Shown here piece after piece: positions 22,210 through 32,775 of a stretch of DNA of 64,000 nucleotides. The stretch's first letter is position 1, and each line of letters opens with the position of its first letter. This DNA comes from Aporrectodea caliginosa (lineage: Eukaryota; Annelida; Clitellata; Crassiclitellata; Lumbricidae), in assembly GCA_020284085.1 (NCBI GenBank), contig JACEVL010000998.1, positions 26,631-90,630 of the forward strand, given 5' to 3'. The notes under the pieces were generated by a model. It had not been told where the DNA came from. It made no database searches and saw only the letters and a list, made by a program, of their open reading frames with translations. A program made the position numbers and the translations under genes.

Positions 22210-22590
22210 GTATCGATAGTCCGAAGGTTCGATAGTCCGAAGTTCGATAGTCCGAAGGTTCGATAGTCCGAAGGTTCGATAGTCCGAAGGTTCGATAGTC
22301 CGAAGGTTCGATAGTCCGAAAGTTAGATAGTCCGAAGGTTCAACAGTCCGAAAGCCGTCGTCTCTTGATGGATGAAAATAATTCTTGCTTGAGCAGAAGT
22401 TGGATTAATTAACAGAATTCTTGCTTGAATAGAATTTGGGTTGATGAAAATAATCCCTGCTTAAATGGAATTTGGAGTGATGAAAATGTATCGCAGTGTA
22501 AGTAGAAGTTGGATTCATGAGACGATTTTATGTCGGATTAATGTCGGACTACAGAATCTTCGGACTATCGAACCTTCGGACTATCGACCT
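22210..22590. mobile_element. Foldback element made of TTCGATAGTCCGAAGG units
   Basis: The left arm has about eight tandem units of TTCGATAGTCCGAAGG (22213-22345). The right arm (about 22553-22590) carries the reverse complement, CTTCGGACTATCGAACC, twice. The centre has imperfect repeats of a block containing TTCTTGCTTGA and GAATTTGG (22370-22520). Inverted arms built of tandem repeats are typical of foldback-type DNA elements. No target duplication was found. Confidence 0.7.
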
Positions 22591-22844
22591 GTTGCCTCTC
22601 TGTCTTTCTCTGTCGCTGTCTGTCCATCTCTCTATCTCTATGTATATTTCTGTCTGTCTGTATGTTTTACTACGATTTATATAGCACATGTCATGTCTGT
22701 CTGTCTTCTGTCTGTCTCCATATTTCTATATGTACTGTGTGCGCGTGTTGTGTTTCAGGCGGATCTGTTCCAACCATTCATCCAAATAATGATACATTTA
22801 TGCATCAGTTCTCCATCGGTCCATCCATCTACCTAGGTCTCCAT

Positions 22845-23553
22845 CAGGGGCGGATCCAGAAAGTTTATGAGGGGGGGCCAAATGTTCGTCCGAAGGACGA
22901 TCGTTGAGGCGCGCAGCGCCGAACAGGGGGAGGGGTCTGGGGAGGGGGATGTGCCCCCTCCCCACTTAAAATTTTTTTGAATTTGCACACTGCAATGGTT
23001 GCATTTGAGGCTGTCATGTGAAAAAATTTCTCTATTATAATTTATTTCAAAACTGATAGGAATCAGATGTCTCTCGTAGCTAAGATGTTGCTTGAGTTGT
23101 GTTTGAGTTTGACTGCAGACAGTAGCAGGAAACCAGACATTTATTGAAATTAATATAAAACCTAGAAAATACGTTCAATTTTCAAGAACGCCATAAGCCT
23201 TATGGTAAACGAATTGCTTACCAGGACTCAGCACAAATAGTTAACACAAACCAAGGAAGAAGGATTCAACTACCTTATCGGGAATCCATACAGTAATGAT
23301 GTAGTTTTACTAAAATGTTCAAGGAACACAACATTTTAAAATTTGATATTTTGAAATTTGAGAGACAACACTTGAGAGAAGCTATTTAGTTGTACAGAGA
23401 TAATATTTTTTATTTATATATCCTCATTTTCTTTTCTTCATGAAAGATCACGGAGTGAACATAGTTTACTTGGCGATGGGGGGGGGCCACGCCCTATGTA
23501 AATTTCAAATGGGGAGGCCATGGCCGGATTGGCCCCCCCTGGATCCGCCCCTG
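22845..23553. mobile_element. Non-autonomous hAT element with perfect 8-bp TSD
   Basis: Perfect 15-bp inverted ends CAGGGGCGGATCCAG are flanked by GTCTCCAT at 22837-22844 and 23554-23561. There is no transposase. A subterminal block at about 22889-22945 (GTCCGAAGGACGATCG, then GCGCGCAGCGCCGA) also occurs in the 3233-4750 element, in opposite orientation. Confidence 0.93.
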
Positions 23554-23574
23554 GTCTCCATATATCCTATTACA

Positions 23575-24105
23575 GTTTAATCGATCCATCCATCGATCCA
23601 TCCATTGTAATTGTGATTACTTCAATTTATATAGCACCGTCAGTAGCAAGCTACTTCTATTAGAAGCGTTACAATGTCAACTGTTAATGCAAATGCTAAG
23701 ATTTAAACAATAAGAAGGTTTTCAACTGTTTTTTTAAATATGAAGACTTTTGGACTTCTAAATAGACGCATGAAAACTGTTACATGCACGTCACCCATCC
23801 GTCCGTCCATCTTTCCATCCGTTCATCCATCCATACATCCATTCATCCATCCATCCGTTCATCCATCCATCCGTTCGTCCGTCCATCCATCCATCCATCA
23901 AACCATTCATCCATCCATCCATCCATCCATCCATCCATCCGTTCATCCACCGATCCATCCGTCCGTCCGTCCATCCAGTGGCATCCACCCATCCATCCAC
24001 CCCATCCACCCATCTACCCAATACCCATCTATCCATCCATCCAGCCACTCATCTATCCATCACTCCATCCATCCATCAATTTATCCATCCATCCGTTTAG
24101 TAATA
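23575..24105. repeat. ATCC microsatellite/minisatellite
   Basis: A long degenerate array of ATCC and related tetramers, with GTTC and GTCC variants, occupies 23780-24105 and has weaker units at 23580-23608. The apparent Pro/Ser/His-rich and Trp/Met/Asp-rich frames are artefacts. Between them, 23609-23780 contains a TTTATATAGCACCGTCAG word like a LINE 3' end. Confidence 0.9.
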
Positions 24106-24884
24106 GCGTGACGTAATTTTGTGTCAATTCGATTCGATCCTCCCTAAAGACAATTGTCGTACAATATAGGTCGATGGTGAGTACATGTTTGTGGCTTGTA
24201 TTACTCAGCACCCCAGCGACATATGGTGCGCTTGTCATTGTACCGGTAACTTCACTGTCAATAAATATAGGCCTACTCATCGATGGGCCTACTAAACTTA
24301 AATCAAATGCGACTTCTCGTACTTAGTCTGATATGTGAGGAAAGATTTTAACAAGTCTACACAATGCGGTTTTCTTGCCATGTTTCTTCTCTTCGATGGC
24401 TAGCCTAAAGCAGACGATTTTGTGAGCGGCGAAGTGAAATTTAGGTGATTACTACTGCTGGTATTTTTATCCTACCATATACAGGAGGGAAACCCAGTTT
24501 CTATGTCACACTATAGTGACTATACGACACGACATGTTAGCTACGACTACGCTCATTCATTCAACGGAGTTCTCAAGGGGACACACTATTATGTTTATGG
24601 AAACGTGGAAAGTCTTCCAAACATGCGGCTCACATTACTAATGTGTTGGGAGGGGTGGATATTCGTGGGATAGGTGGGACATAATGCTTCACCATTAAGA
24701 CAAAGGAAAACATGAAGTTCTGTATTCCAAATAATACTCAGTCACGGAGACATAACGGTGTCGTTTTATCAATTTTAAATTTAAGGATATTTTTTATTTT
24801 GAGACCAGGTGCCGGTTGACATACGAGAAACTTTCATTTTATAATGTGTATCATCGTCTTTTGAACCACTGCTTATTCTAACGC
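24106..24884. other. No gene seen
   Basis: No frame with a recognisable motif. One TAGGCCTA at 24268 and a GGGCCTACTA word at about 24285 are present. Confidence 0.4.
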
Positions 24885-25575
24885 AGCGGTTCTCAACCAT
24901 TTTAGTGCTGCGACCCCTTGATAATATTTCCAAATTTGCGGCGACCCCCAACAATTAAATTGATCTCGTGCGGTGTTACTCCTTTTCACCGCAATTTCCC
25001 TACCATTATGATGCATTTTACTTCTCACCATTAATCCATACGCATCATGCGAATTCAAACAATTAGCAAGACAATTTTTAATTTTTAGTAACTAATCATT
25101 TTGAAAATTTCAAAAGTAAAATAATTAAGAAAGTGAAATGTTTACTTGAAGTTTCATATTTATTGTAAATTGTTGTTTACTATGTACAATTAAGAGTTTG
25201 CAACACCTGTGGATGCGTCAAGCTATAGGCCTAGACCTATACTGAATAATTCAAGTGGTCCAGATTTTATTCCTGATCAAGCAATGATTAACAGGGAAAT
25301 TTGTAATTTTGTATTGGTAATAATATCAGCAGACACGTCATCAGTTCTTCTGCTGACGGTGTCGTTAGACAAGGAAATTATATTCAATTTTTTAATACAG
25401 GCCTATTCAGCTCCACGCATAGGTCTAACTCGAACAATGTCTTTCGTTGCTGGCAACAATACTTTCTCGGCAATTGTGTGAGGTTTCTTGGCTTTTACGA
25501 TTCTGAGAGCAACCGAATTTGAGGCTTTAACAGCTGCCACGTTTTGCTGTTGCCTGTAGGCAAAACGCACGTTTA
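24885..25575 (-). pseudogene. hAT (Charlie/ZBED5-like) transposase fossil
   Basis: Minus-strand translation gives NSVALRIVKAKKPHTIAEKV, then LPATKDIV, and SLSNDTVSRRTDDVSADII, followed by LQLDASTGVANS. These match in order the transposase region of Charlie-type hAT proteins such as ZBED5 and GTF2IRD2 relatives. Stops and frameshifts are present. The downstream end at 24885 reads CAGCGGTTCTCAACC and then GCTGCGACCCC, very like Charlie-family termini. The 5' part is missing, and a mariner element follows almost at once. Confidence 0.78.
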
Positions 25576-25867
25576 ACTTTTAAGTATATACAGGGTGGGC
25601 CAGTAGGAATGCAACTAATTTGAATGGATATAACTTGAACAATTGTTATCCGAACATAATATTATAATATATTCGTTTATTGGTAAGAAACAGGTAGACA
25701 CACCGCTATCTGATACATAATAGTAGCCTAATAGAAAAGTTTAAAATGAGTGTAGTGTTTTTAGTCATACAATGTCAGATTAGCCTATATCACCAAGAGA
25801 GCTTCTATATAGGGCTCTGGGGATAAACTGTCTATCGTCTTTCGGAGGCAATGTGTAGTTAAACATC

Positions 25868-26255
25868 GTGCCCAATATACTAAATTGAAAGTAATCATCC
25901 ACTATACTACTGTATCAAATCTTGCCCTGATATACGGCACCGTTGTTATAAAATTTCGGTGCGGCGCACACCTCTCAATTTTGAATATAAATATAATAAT
26001 TATATTTTCGTTTATTGAAACAATCCGGTTGACAAACCGCAACCGGTTACAGTGTACTGTTATGCAATTGAAACAATTCACAAGAACACAAATGACAGAA
26101 GACATAAATCTTAACTACTAACAGAACAGACAGCCTGCAATACACGGCGATAATAGCAGCCTACAAAGCATGTCCGCCCTATATACGGGATTCGAACTCG
26201 GTACCTCTCGCTCTCCATGCCAGTGTGTTATCCAATGCGCTATCGGGCACGTGAT
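25868..26255 (-). mobile_element. tRNA-derived SINE (family C), longest copy
   Basis: On the minus strand it begins GTGCCCGATAGCGCATTGG, has the B-box-like GAGTTCGAATCCCG, and continues through TTGCAGGCTGTCTGTTCTG, an AACCGGTTGCGGTTTGTCAA palindromic stretch and an AATAAACGAAAATATAATT region to the end near 25868. It is inserted inside the mariner. Partial copies at 18623, 32580 and 54285 are aligned to it. Confidence 0.82.
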
Positions 26256-26279
26256 CTATAGCATTATCATCATGGAAGA

Positions 26280-26545
26280 TCATGGCGCAGCTCACGGAAG
26301 AGGATAGAATTTTAATCCGAATTTTAAGACAGAAAAAGGATACAATGCACATCAGATGATGATAGAATTCCCTTCTAGAGAAAAATGAAATAAATAATTA
26401 TGCTCTACATCGATTGATTAAACAAATTGATGCTACGGGAATGTCTAACAGCCGTAACTGTGGTCGCAAACGTTCTGCGCGCACAGCAGCGAACATTGCT
26501 CGTGTTGATGCAGTCATTAAAGCACGTGGTGGACATAATTATTGA
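26280..26545 (+). pseudogene. mariner transposase N-terminal (HTH) remnant
   Basis: Reading across stops gives ILIRILRQKKDTMH, then NNYALHRLIKQIDATGMSNS and GRKRSARTAANIARVDAVI. This is the helix-turn-helix and linker order of mariner-like transposases. The frame ends in a stop after HNY at about 26545, and the catalytic domain is gone. Confidence 0.7.
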
Positions 26546-27064
26546 GTATTTGTTTGACTGATGGCAAATTCACTCTTGATATTAATTGTTAGCACTAAGT
26601 GATTGCTTAGAATTGACATCTTCAGTTTCAGAATTTTGTTGTTTCTTGCAGTTTTATTGCAAGAAAATGGCACATCGAATATTAATAGCATTATCACAAA
26701 ACGTCGTAATAGTATCTCGTAGATATTTTGCAGAATGATAAAAATGGATGATTATCTTCGATCGGATATATTGGACAAGACGCTCAGATAAAAAGTATTC
26801 AAATTATAAGGCGTCAAAGTTGTTGCCTTCCTACTGGCCCACCCTGTATAGTTCACAAAAATAATGTTCTTCTTAACCATACTGAATTCAACAGCTTTTG
26901 GATCTACCAAGGCAATTATAATAATTATGTATACTATTCAAAGGGCGAATATCTTTGAGAAATTAGATGTTTGAAAAGCTAACATTGCACAGTCCAATAG
27001 TTAAAATGACGCAGGAAAGCAAAACAGTCAAGAACATAAACATAAGGAGGTCATTGCATAATTA

Positions 27065-28711
27065 GGGGAGACCGGGGCATAATGGGATACCGGGGCAAAA
27101 CGGGACTTGAATATTATCCGTCTAACTCACTTTTAATTGCTGAAGACGTTATCAATCGGAAGTAAAACATCTTTGAAGGTGAAGGACAAAGGCAATTGCG
27201 ATATCGACGTGTCTTGCTAATTTGATGACTAAAAGTAGATTTTCAGGGTGTCCGAAGTAAGGCACGTTGATAATTCAAGGCTTTTCTAGAAAAAGTGGAG
27301 CTGTATTAAATTTAGCTTATGTGATGAATATTTAGCGTAATACTTAAAGTCACATATCCCCATAATATAAGAAATTTTGTCCAAGTTCAGTTTATTTTGT
27401 CAAAATGGCGGACTTACTATGTTGGCCATTTGGGGCATAATGGGATACAGATATCCCATTTTGCCCCATGTGATAATTCGACAGCTACTTATTTTTTTAG
27501 GCCTATTTTGTAATAAAAAATATGCTCACTATTAATGCGTAGAAAAATGATTCATATAGCCTAAAGTGATAGTTGTCCAATTTCCTATGATTTGGATATG
27601 GAAAGGAAAGAAAGACAGCTGCTTCTTTCAGACAAAACTCGAAATGAAGTGCTCGGCTATGGCATAAGGCCATTGATGAAGTACAAAGTGGAAAACTTGG
27701 GTAGCTCGCAGCAAGTAGTGAAGCATCCTCCTGGTCAACTTCAACTGAGCCATCGGCCAACGAAGTCGCTGCCACCAATATCAAACCATTAAAGGCACCG
27801 TATGGGCCCAGAAATAAGGTCATCAACCAAAATTGGAATAAAATTCGTCATGGCAACTCTGTATAAGAAAAGCTAACTGGAGAGTTTGGTCATAATACCT
27901 AGACTGGACGAAGAAGCTATAAAGACACTCGTCAATTCCTCTTTAACAACGGCTTCACAAATAAAATTTCCGATGGATTCGATTACATGACAAAATAAAA
28001 TATCATGAAAAAACAAGCAACAATGACCCAAGAAAGGCAAAAGATATCGAACAAGCAAAATTGTCCCAAGAATGGCAAAAGGTATCGATGTAGATGACGA
28101 TGATACAAATGATTGTCTTCACTGTTGTGAGGCGATCTCTGATGAAGCCGGGATCAGATGTCAGATGTACTTGAAGTGGGCACACAACAGTTGTGCTAGT
28201 GGAAACTAATATGTCATAAAATTTGTTTGTGGCTTCTGCAAGTATCAACTTAGAGCACGTTTCATCAAATGAGGAAAGTCTGACCACATAGCGGAATAAT
28301 TTTTATGATATTTTTACTTTAAAGTTAACTGTTATGATGCTGTAATTAAATGCTGTTCATGGTTCTTGTTAAACAGTTACTTGTAATAAGTTCAAAGTTA
28401 CAGTTTGTCAAGCTATACAGTTTTTATTCTGGCCTATATTCCATCTTTCAGATGATACATACCATGAACCACAATGGGAAAAGTATATATCCCATTTTAC
28501 CCCTTATGGTGGGGCATAATGGGATTTTTGGACACACTAGTAGGATAGCATTATCTTCAGTCTGGGTGATGCTTAAGTGGATTAATCTAATATATGCTGT
28601 ACATTAGGTCTGCTGGCATAGTCTGAATGCAAGAAAACTCTGAATTTTTTATTAACTATATGGGGTAAATTTCAAAATGCCTTAAGTATCCCGTTATGCC
28701 CCGGTCTCCCC
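27065..28711 (+). mobile_element. pogo/Tigger-type element, internally deleted
   Basis: The ends are GGGGAGACCGGGGCATAA inverted repeats, flanked by TA at 27063-27064 and 28712-28713. The TA duplication and the C-terminal zinc-finger remnant at about 28085-28260 place it in the pogo group of Tc1/mariner. Subterminal GGGGCATAATGGGAT words recur near 27432, 28510 and both ends. The frame at 27592-27792 has no clear motif. The DDE domain is not visible, so it is non-autonomous. Confidence 0.88.
28085..28262 (+). pseudogene. pogo transposase C-terminal zinc-finger remnant
   Basis: The plus strand reads DDDDTNDCLHCCEAISDEAG, then CQMYLKWAHNSCASGN, a stop, and FVCGFCK. The C-x2-C ... KWAH-x2-C ... 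C-x2-C order is the PHD-like finger at the C terminus of many invertebrate pogo transposases. One stop lies inside the finger. Confidence 0.65.
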
Positions 28712-29579
28712 TACGTAACGCCGAAAATGACCATTTTTGACCAACCCACACACCCTATAACGCTTCGTAACGTTTCCCTAGACCCACCCACCCACCCCAG
28801 CGTTACGTATTTATTGCTAAGAAAAATTATTTAAGATTTACTATGTGAACGCGTAATATCCGGACAAGTATCTTGAAGAAGCGCGACAGTTTGCAAAACT
28901 GACGATCTGCTGGTATTGGATCCTTCGGCGGCAGTGTATTAATAACACTAATTAGTGTTGACTTATAGGCCTATTACGTGTTTTTAGTGAAGTTTTAAAT
29001 CAATGGCACGAAGTTTGAACTTCGATCACATCGTGTCTAAAGTGACATTCGATGTTAATTTAAAATTCATTTATAACTAAACTGTTGGTAAAAGCGTTAC
29101 GTAACGTTCAGCTCCACACACCCACCTAACGTTTCGTAACGTTTTCAAGGACCCACCCACCCACCCTGGAGCGTTACGTAATAATGCAATGACCCCAAAT
29201 GTCCTTTTCACTCTATATATAAAAATTAATGTTTAGAGCAAAATTAGCAAGAAACAGTGCCGTTTTAAGGCATAGGCACGCGAATCACGTGCCAATAGGG
29301 CGGCGGCCCCAAATAAAAAAACTACATCGCGACCACGTAATAACAATACGATAATATTCCTGAACAATATCATAGGTTCTAACAATTCTGCAAAGTAATA
29401 ACAATAACACATTTCTACACAAATGTCTGTTTTCTTAGTTAAATATAGGATAATCGCTTTAGTAGACTGAAATAAATCAACGATATTAACGCATCCATGG
29501 CGCACTCTGTCCAAGTATTTAGTTTGCTTAATTCGCTGCTTTTTTACAACGCTATCAAAGAATTTTTATGTATTGGTAT

Positions 29580-30828
29580 TAGGGAATGCAAACCCGGGTT
29601 ACCCGAACTCGGGTAACCCGGGTTACCCGGCTTTTTTCCAAACCCGAAACCCGGGTTTGAACGCGATTGAAACCCGGGTTCGACGGGTTTGAAAATCGTA
29701 ATAATACAACTTCTAACTACTTATTTATCGGCTTATTCCATATCTTTATTGGTGACTTCGTATGAGTGTGGCTTCCCATTTCACACGACCAGTGACTAAT
29801 GTTGAGTGTTTGACACGTCGGCGTCGTAGCTTCGATTCGTAAATAATAGCAGTAAACTGTATTTATTTGAATTTAGTGATTTTAGACACAAATCCAAACA
29901 ATGTCTAAATCAGCAAATGTAAAGGGTGGTGTTTGGGATCATTTCGTTCACGATTCTGAGGGCCAGACGGCTCAATGTCAGTTATGTAACTCACAGCAAA
30001 AATTGCCAGCGTGCAACAAGCAATATGCATAGGCTATTCATCTCGGGTCCAAGCATAAGATAAACCTGTTGAAACACAAGGACGTTGGTGACCCTTGTCG
30101 TTCTGACGAAGCCAATGACGGTAGGCCTCTTAGTCCAAGCACAATGACAGGCAGCGATATGTCTCCAAAGCAGCATCTACTTTAGTAAGTTCTGGCTCTG
30201 CCAAATTGGGTTGCAGAGTAACGATGACTAAATTATCTCCTGAAAGCAAATTTAATGGGCAGGCACTAGAATGGCCTAAAGCTGAGATGTAGACGATTAA
30301 GCTGTCATTTGACAATTATTTGTATAGGCCTATGCAATGTTTCTTTCAGACAGAACGCTCCGGAACGGCATTCCGTGAATTTTTTCAAGCTGCTAAAAAT
30401 TATTTTATTTACTTACATTTTTAATAAAAAATTATTTAGTTAATTTAATTTAATTTAAGCGTTTTCAGTGTTTATTTGTATTCAAGATGCTATAAAATTA
30501 GAGGCTCAGGTTTAGGCCTTCGGAACCCTTGCAATGTCTTCCATAACTGTTCTGGAATTGTTCAGTTCCGAAACATTTTTTATTGAAAAACACTGCTTAT
30601 ATAAAAAAATATCGCGATTATCCTAAAGTTTTCTTTTTATGCAAAATTCTTGACTGTTGGAGAACATTGGACTTGTAGCTGCATACGACGACGTTGTTGT
30701 TACGCAAGAAATAGTGCAGTAATAATATTTATCATGTAAAATTTGTTAACCCGTCCAAACCCGGGTTTTCACGGCGGTCAAACCCGAAACCCGGGTTTCG
30801 AAAAAAGACCCCGGGTTTGCATTCCCTA
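29580..30828 (+). mobile_element. hAT element with perfect 8-bp TSD and BED-finger exon
   Basis: The inverted ends TAGGGAATGCAAACCCGGG are flanked by ATTGGTAT at 29572-29579 and 30829-30836. Multiple ACCCGGGTT palindromic words sit just inside both ends, as in hAT elements whose transposase binds subterminal repeats. A BED zinc-finger frame (29901-30032) survives; the catalytic part does not. Confidence 0.95.
29901..30032 (+). pseudogene. BED zinc-finger start of a hAT transposase
   Basis: The frame opens MSKSANVKGGVWDHFVHDSE and continues AQCQLCNSQQKLP. These are the aromatic W..F pair and the Cys-x2-Cys of a BED finger. A TAG at 30030 cuts it; read beyond, the text gives HLGSKHKINLLKH, the His pair that completes the finger. 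Full-length family members are around 600 residues. Confidence 0.75.
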
Positions 30829-30959
30829 ATTGGTATGCTAATATTTATTTGAAATCGCTCTGAGTCCTATAATCTAGTCATTTTCTAAATTGTTTTAAAA
30901 TTTAAATTATAGCAAAACGTAATCAAATAACAGTAGGGGCCTATAGGCCTACAGTGAAA

Positions 30960-31395
30960 AGCTTGTTAAGTTCTTTCCTCAAGATCTTGACCAACACGAA
31001 TTAATTTTAGAATGTGAACACCTGAAATACTATAATTATGTCAGTGTTATTTTCAAAAGCATCAGTGCCATCTATGTCAGTAATCTATGCCAGGATAAAG
31101 AATGACAATCTGTAATCAAAGTTTCCAAACGTTGAAATTGCAATAAGTGTTTCTGTCGTATCGACAAACTGGAGCGTACAGGTGAACGTTCTTTCTAAAA
31201 ACTTAAATTGATCAAGAACGTGCTTCGCCTTCGCAGCCATATGATGCAAGAACGCTTACAGAGCCCGTACGGTATGTCATGAGCATAGAATCAGATGTGT
31301 TGGAGTCTTTAATTTCGATGACATTATAAGAGACTTTGCTGAGAGGCAGTGAGAGCAAAACACGAAAGCCATGTTTGTAAGAAAATGTCCTGACA
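30960..31395 (+). pseudogene. hAT transposase C-terminal dimerisation remnant
   Basis: The plus strand gives FFPQDLDQHELILECEHLKY, then GERSF and KLKLIKNVLR and MMQERLQS, with stops between. This is the ERSFSxLKxIKxxLRSTMxxxRL region of ZMYM-like hAT transposases. Its strand and position near the 3' side suit the enclosing 29255-33402 element. Confidence 0.65.
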
Positions 31396-31552
31396 ATCCA
31401 TGTATAACAAACATTTACTCATTAAATATCTCACTTTCAGTTTGTATAATAAATTAACAGTAAGAACTTTAACGTATGTTAAACTAAACCTTTCTTTTTG
31501 TATTTGTAGTACAAATATTGCTGTGTTAGTACTCTGATGTATATACCATTAC

Positions 31553-31622
31553 ACTATTATTATCATTATTATTATTATTACTACTATTACTATTACTATT
31601 ATTATTATTATTATTGTTATTG

Positions 31623-31655
<33 letters not shown>

Positions 31656-31700
31656 GCATCATCATCATCATCATTATTATCATTATTATTATTATTATTA
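31553..31700. repeat. TTA/TCA microsatellite at the 3' end of the RLE LINE
   Basis: ATT, ACT and ATC triplets form an array that on the minus strand is the TAA-type tail directly after the LINE frame. Poly-Tyr, poly-His, poly-Asn and poly-Asp frames across it are artefacts. Confidence 0.93.
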
Positions 31701-32573
31701 TCGATATCCTCTGTTGGATCTGTCCAGAGTTCGCCGCTCGTCGGCTCCCGGAAGCCTTGACATGATGCCCTGGAAAGCCACTGCGTTGAAGCGTTGGATA
31801 ATGACCGATAGGCCTTGGAAGAGGAAGCTTGTTTCGCGAGTGTCACCGGTAGTCTTCGACAGTCTGCTTCCGGTCTCCGATAAGAAGTCGAGGCCCTCTC
31901 TGTTGAAGGGACCGAAGGTTTCTATGGCGACAGGTACGAACGTGTATCTCCTTTCCAGCTCCGAGTACCTGGCGTGCTTCCTTGCGGCGGCCATCTCTGC
32001 CGCCCCACCAGCCGCGGCCGCTGTCTCCGAAATGTATGAGGCGGCCACCGTGTCCACCACCGTCGCATCCCATAGTAAGGTCCGTCCACCACTCCACGGT
32101 ATCAGGGTCTGCCCATCCGGTCTCTTGCCATCCGATCTGGTCAGGCCGGATGGCTCTTTGACTGCCGGGATGCCAGCTCTGTCGAGGCTATGATGGATGA
32201 GGTCATTGATATTGCTGTACCTCGCTTGTCGGCCGAATCCCAGTGAGCACGAAAACCCATGCGTACCTCTAGACGAAACGGAAGTACCGCATGCGCATAC
32301 GTGCGGCTCGCAAATGGCCACACCCAATCTCAGGCCAACCGCCACCCTTACGGTCTCGTCCTCCAGTCTGAGGCCGTGTGCAACAAGCGGGAGAGCATGT
32401 AACCAATGCGATGCGTGCGGTGACTGTGAGGCTCTTAGTCTCGCTTGGTCGTAGGGGTCCTTTAGATTATCGTTAACAGCCGAAAGAACGGCTTTCAACA
32501 GCGGTCTATCCCAGTGTGACTGTTTGTGACCTGGGGCGACCATCGGCTCCGGTACACCCGCGATCTGAAACAA
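31698..32573 (-). CDS. RLE-type LINE C-terminal region (291 codons, 5' interrupted)
   Basis: A minus-strand frame without internal stop carries, in order, SHWLHALPLVAHGLRL, VGLRLGVAICEPHVCACG, a His-Gly-x2-Cys at GTHGFSCSLG (together a C-x-C...H-x3-C finger), then EPSGLTRSDGKRPDGQTLIP, LLWDATVVDTVAASY, and RKHARYSELERRY followed by FVPVAIETFG. The RPD, the later D and the K-x3-Y motif are those of the restriction-like endonuclease of R2/R4-type LINEs. In such elements this domain nicks the target after an upstream reverse transcriptase. The frame begins at the SINE fragment at 32573; homologous coding continues at 32776-33060. The open frame suggests a fairly recent copy. Confidence 0.82.
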   Translation of the reverse strand: MFQIAGVPEPMVAPGHKQSHWDRPLLKAVLSAVNDNLKDPYDQARLRASQSPHASHWLHALPLVAHGLRLEDETVRVAVGLRLGVAICEPHVCACGTSVSSRGTHGFSCSLGFGRQARYSNINDLIHHSLDRAGIPAVKEPSGLTRSDGKRPDGQTLIPWSGGRTLLWDATVVDTVAASYISETAAAAGGAAEMAAARKHARYSELERRYTFVPVAIETFGPFNREGLDFLSETGSRLSKTTGDTRETSFLFQGLSVIIQRFNAVAFQGIMSRLPGADERRTLDRSNRGYR

Positions 32574-32775
32574 TTGTTATCCGAACATCGTGCCCAATAT
32601 ACTAAATTGAAAGTAATCATCCACTATACTACTGTGTCAAATCTTGCACTGATATACGGCACCGTTGTTATAAAATTTCGGTGCGGCGCACACCTCTCAA
32701 TTTTGAATGTAAATATAATAATTATATTTTCGTTTATTGAAACAATCCGGTTGACAAACCGCAACCGGTTACAAC
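32574..32775 (-). mobile_element. SINE family C 3' part inserted in the RLE LINE
   Basis: From 32596 to 32775 it is nearly the same as 25868-26060 (through AACCGGTTGCGGTTTGTCAA on the minus strand). Its left edge carries ACAATTGTTATCCGAACAT, 19 bp that occur in the mariner at 25638-25656. The tRNA-like head is missing. It splits the LINE reading frame. Confidence 0.8.

Larger units (their letters stand above)
25591..26847 (+). mobile_element. Tc1/mariner element with TA target duplication
   Basis: The ends are CAGGGTGGGCCAGTAGGAA inverted repeats (perfect over 19 bp apart from indistinct inner bases), flanked by TA at 25589-25590 and 26848-26849. A decayed N-terminal transposase segment lies at 26280-26545. 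A family C SINE is inserted at 25868-26255. The DDE catalytic part is absent. Confidence 0.88.
27049..29194. mobile_element. MITE with 24-bp inverted ends, split by a pogo insertion
   Basis: The left end GGTCATTGCATAATTA (27049-27064) is continued by CGTAACGC at 28714, and the right end is its reverse complement, GCGTTACGTAATAATGC then AATGACC (29194). Only the insertion at 27065-28711 interrupts the left arm. Inside are two direct copies (about 28745-28812 and 29108-29180) of a block with ACCCACCCACCCACC and GCGTTACGTA. Without the insertion the element is about 0.5 kb. Its superfamily is not clear and no target duplication was seen. Confidence 0.8.

Noticed and set aside
22213..22345. CRISPR-like array of regular 16-bp repeats
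   Set aside because: Units are head to tail without spacers, in animal DNA, and have an inverted partner; this fits a foldback element.
23740..24116. Pro/Ser/His-rich 110-123 codon frames
   Set aside because: They translate the ATCC repeat in different frames.
31526..32193. Plus-strand 218-codon and minus-strand Asn/Asp-rich frames
   Set aside because: They cross the TTA/TCA array and then run antisense or out of frame to the RLE LINE coding sequence.
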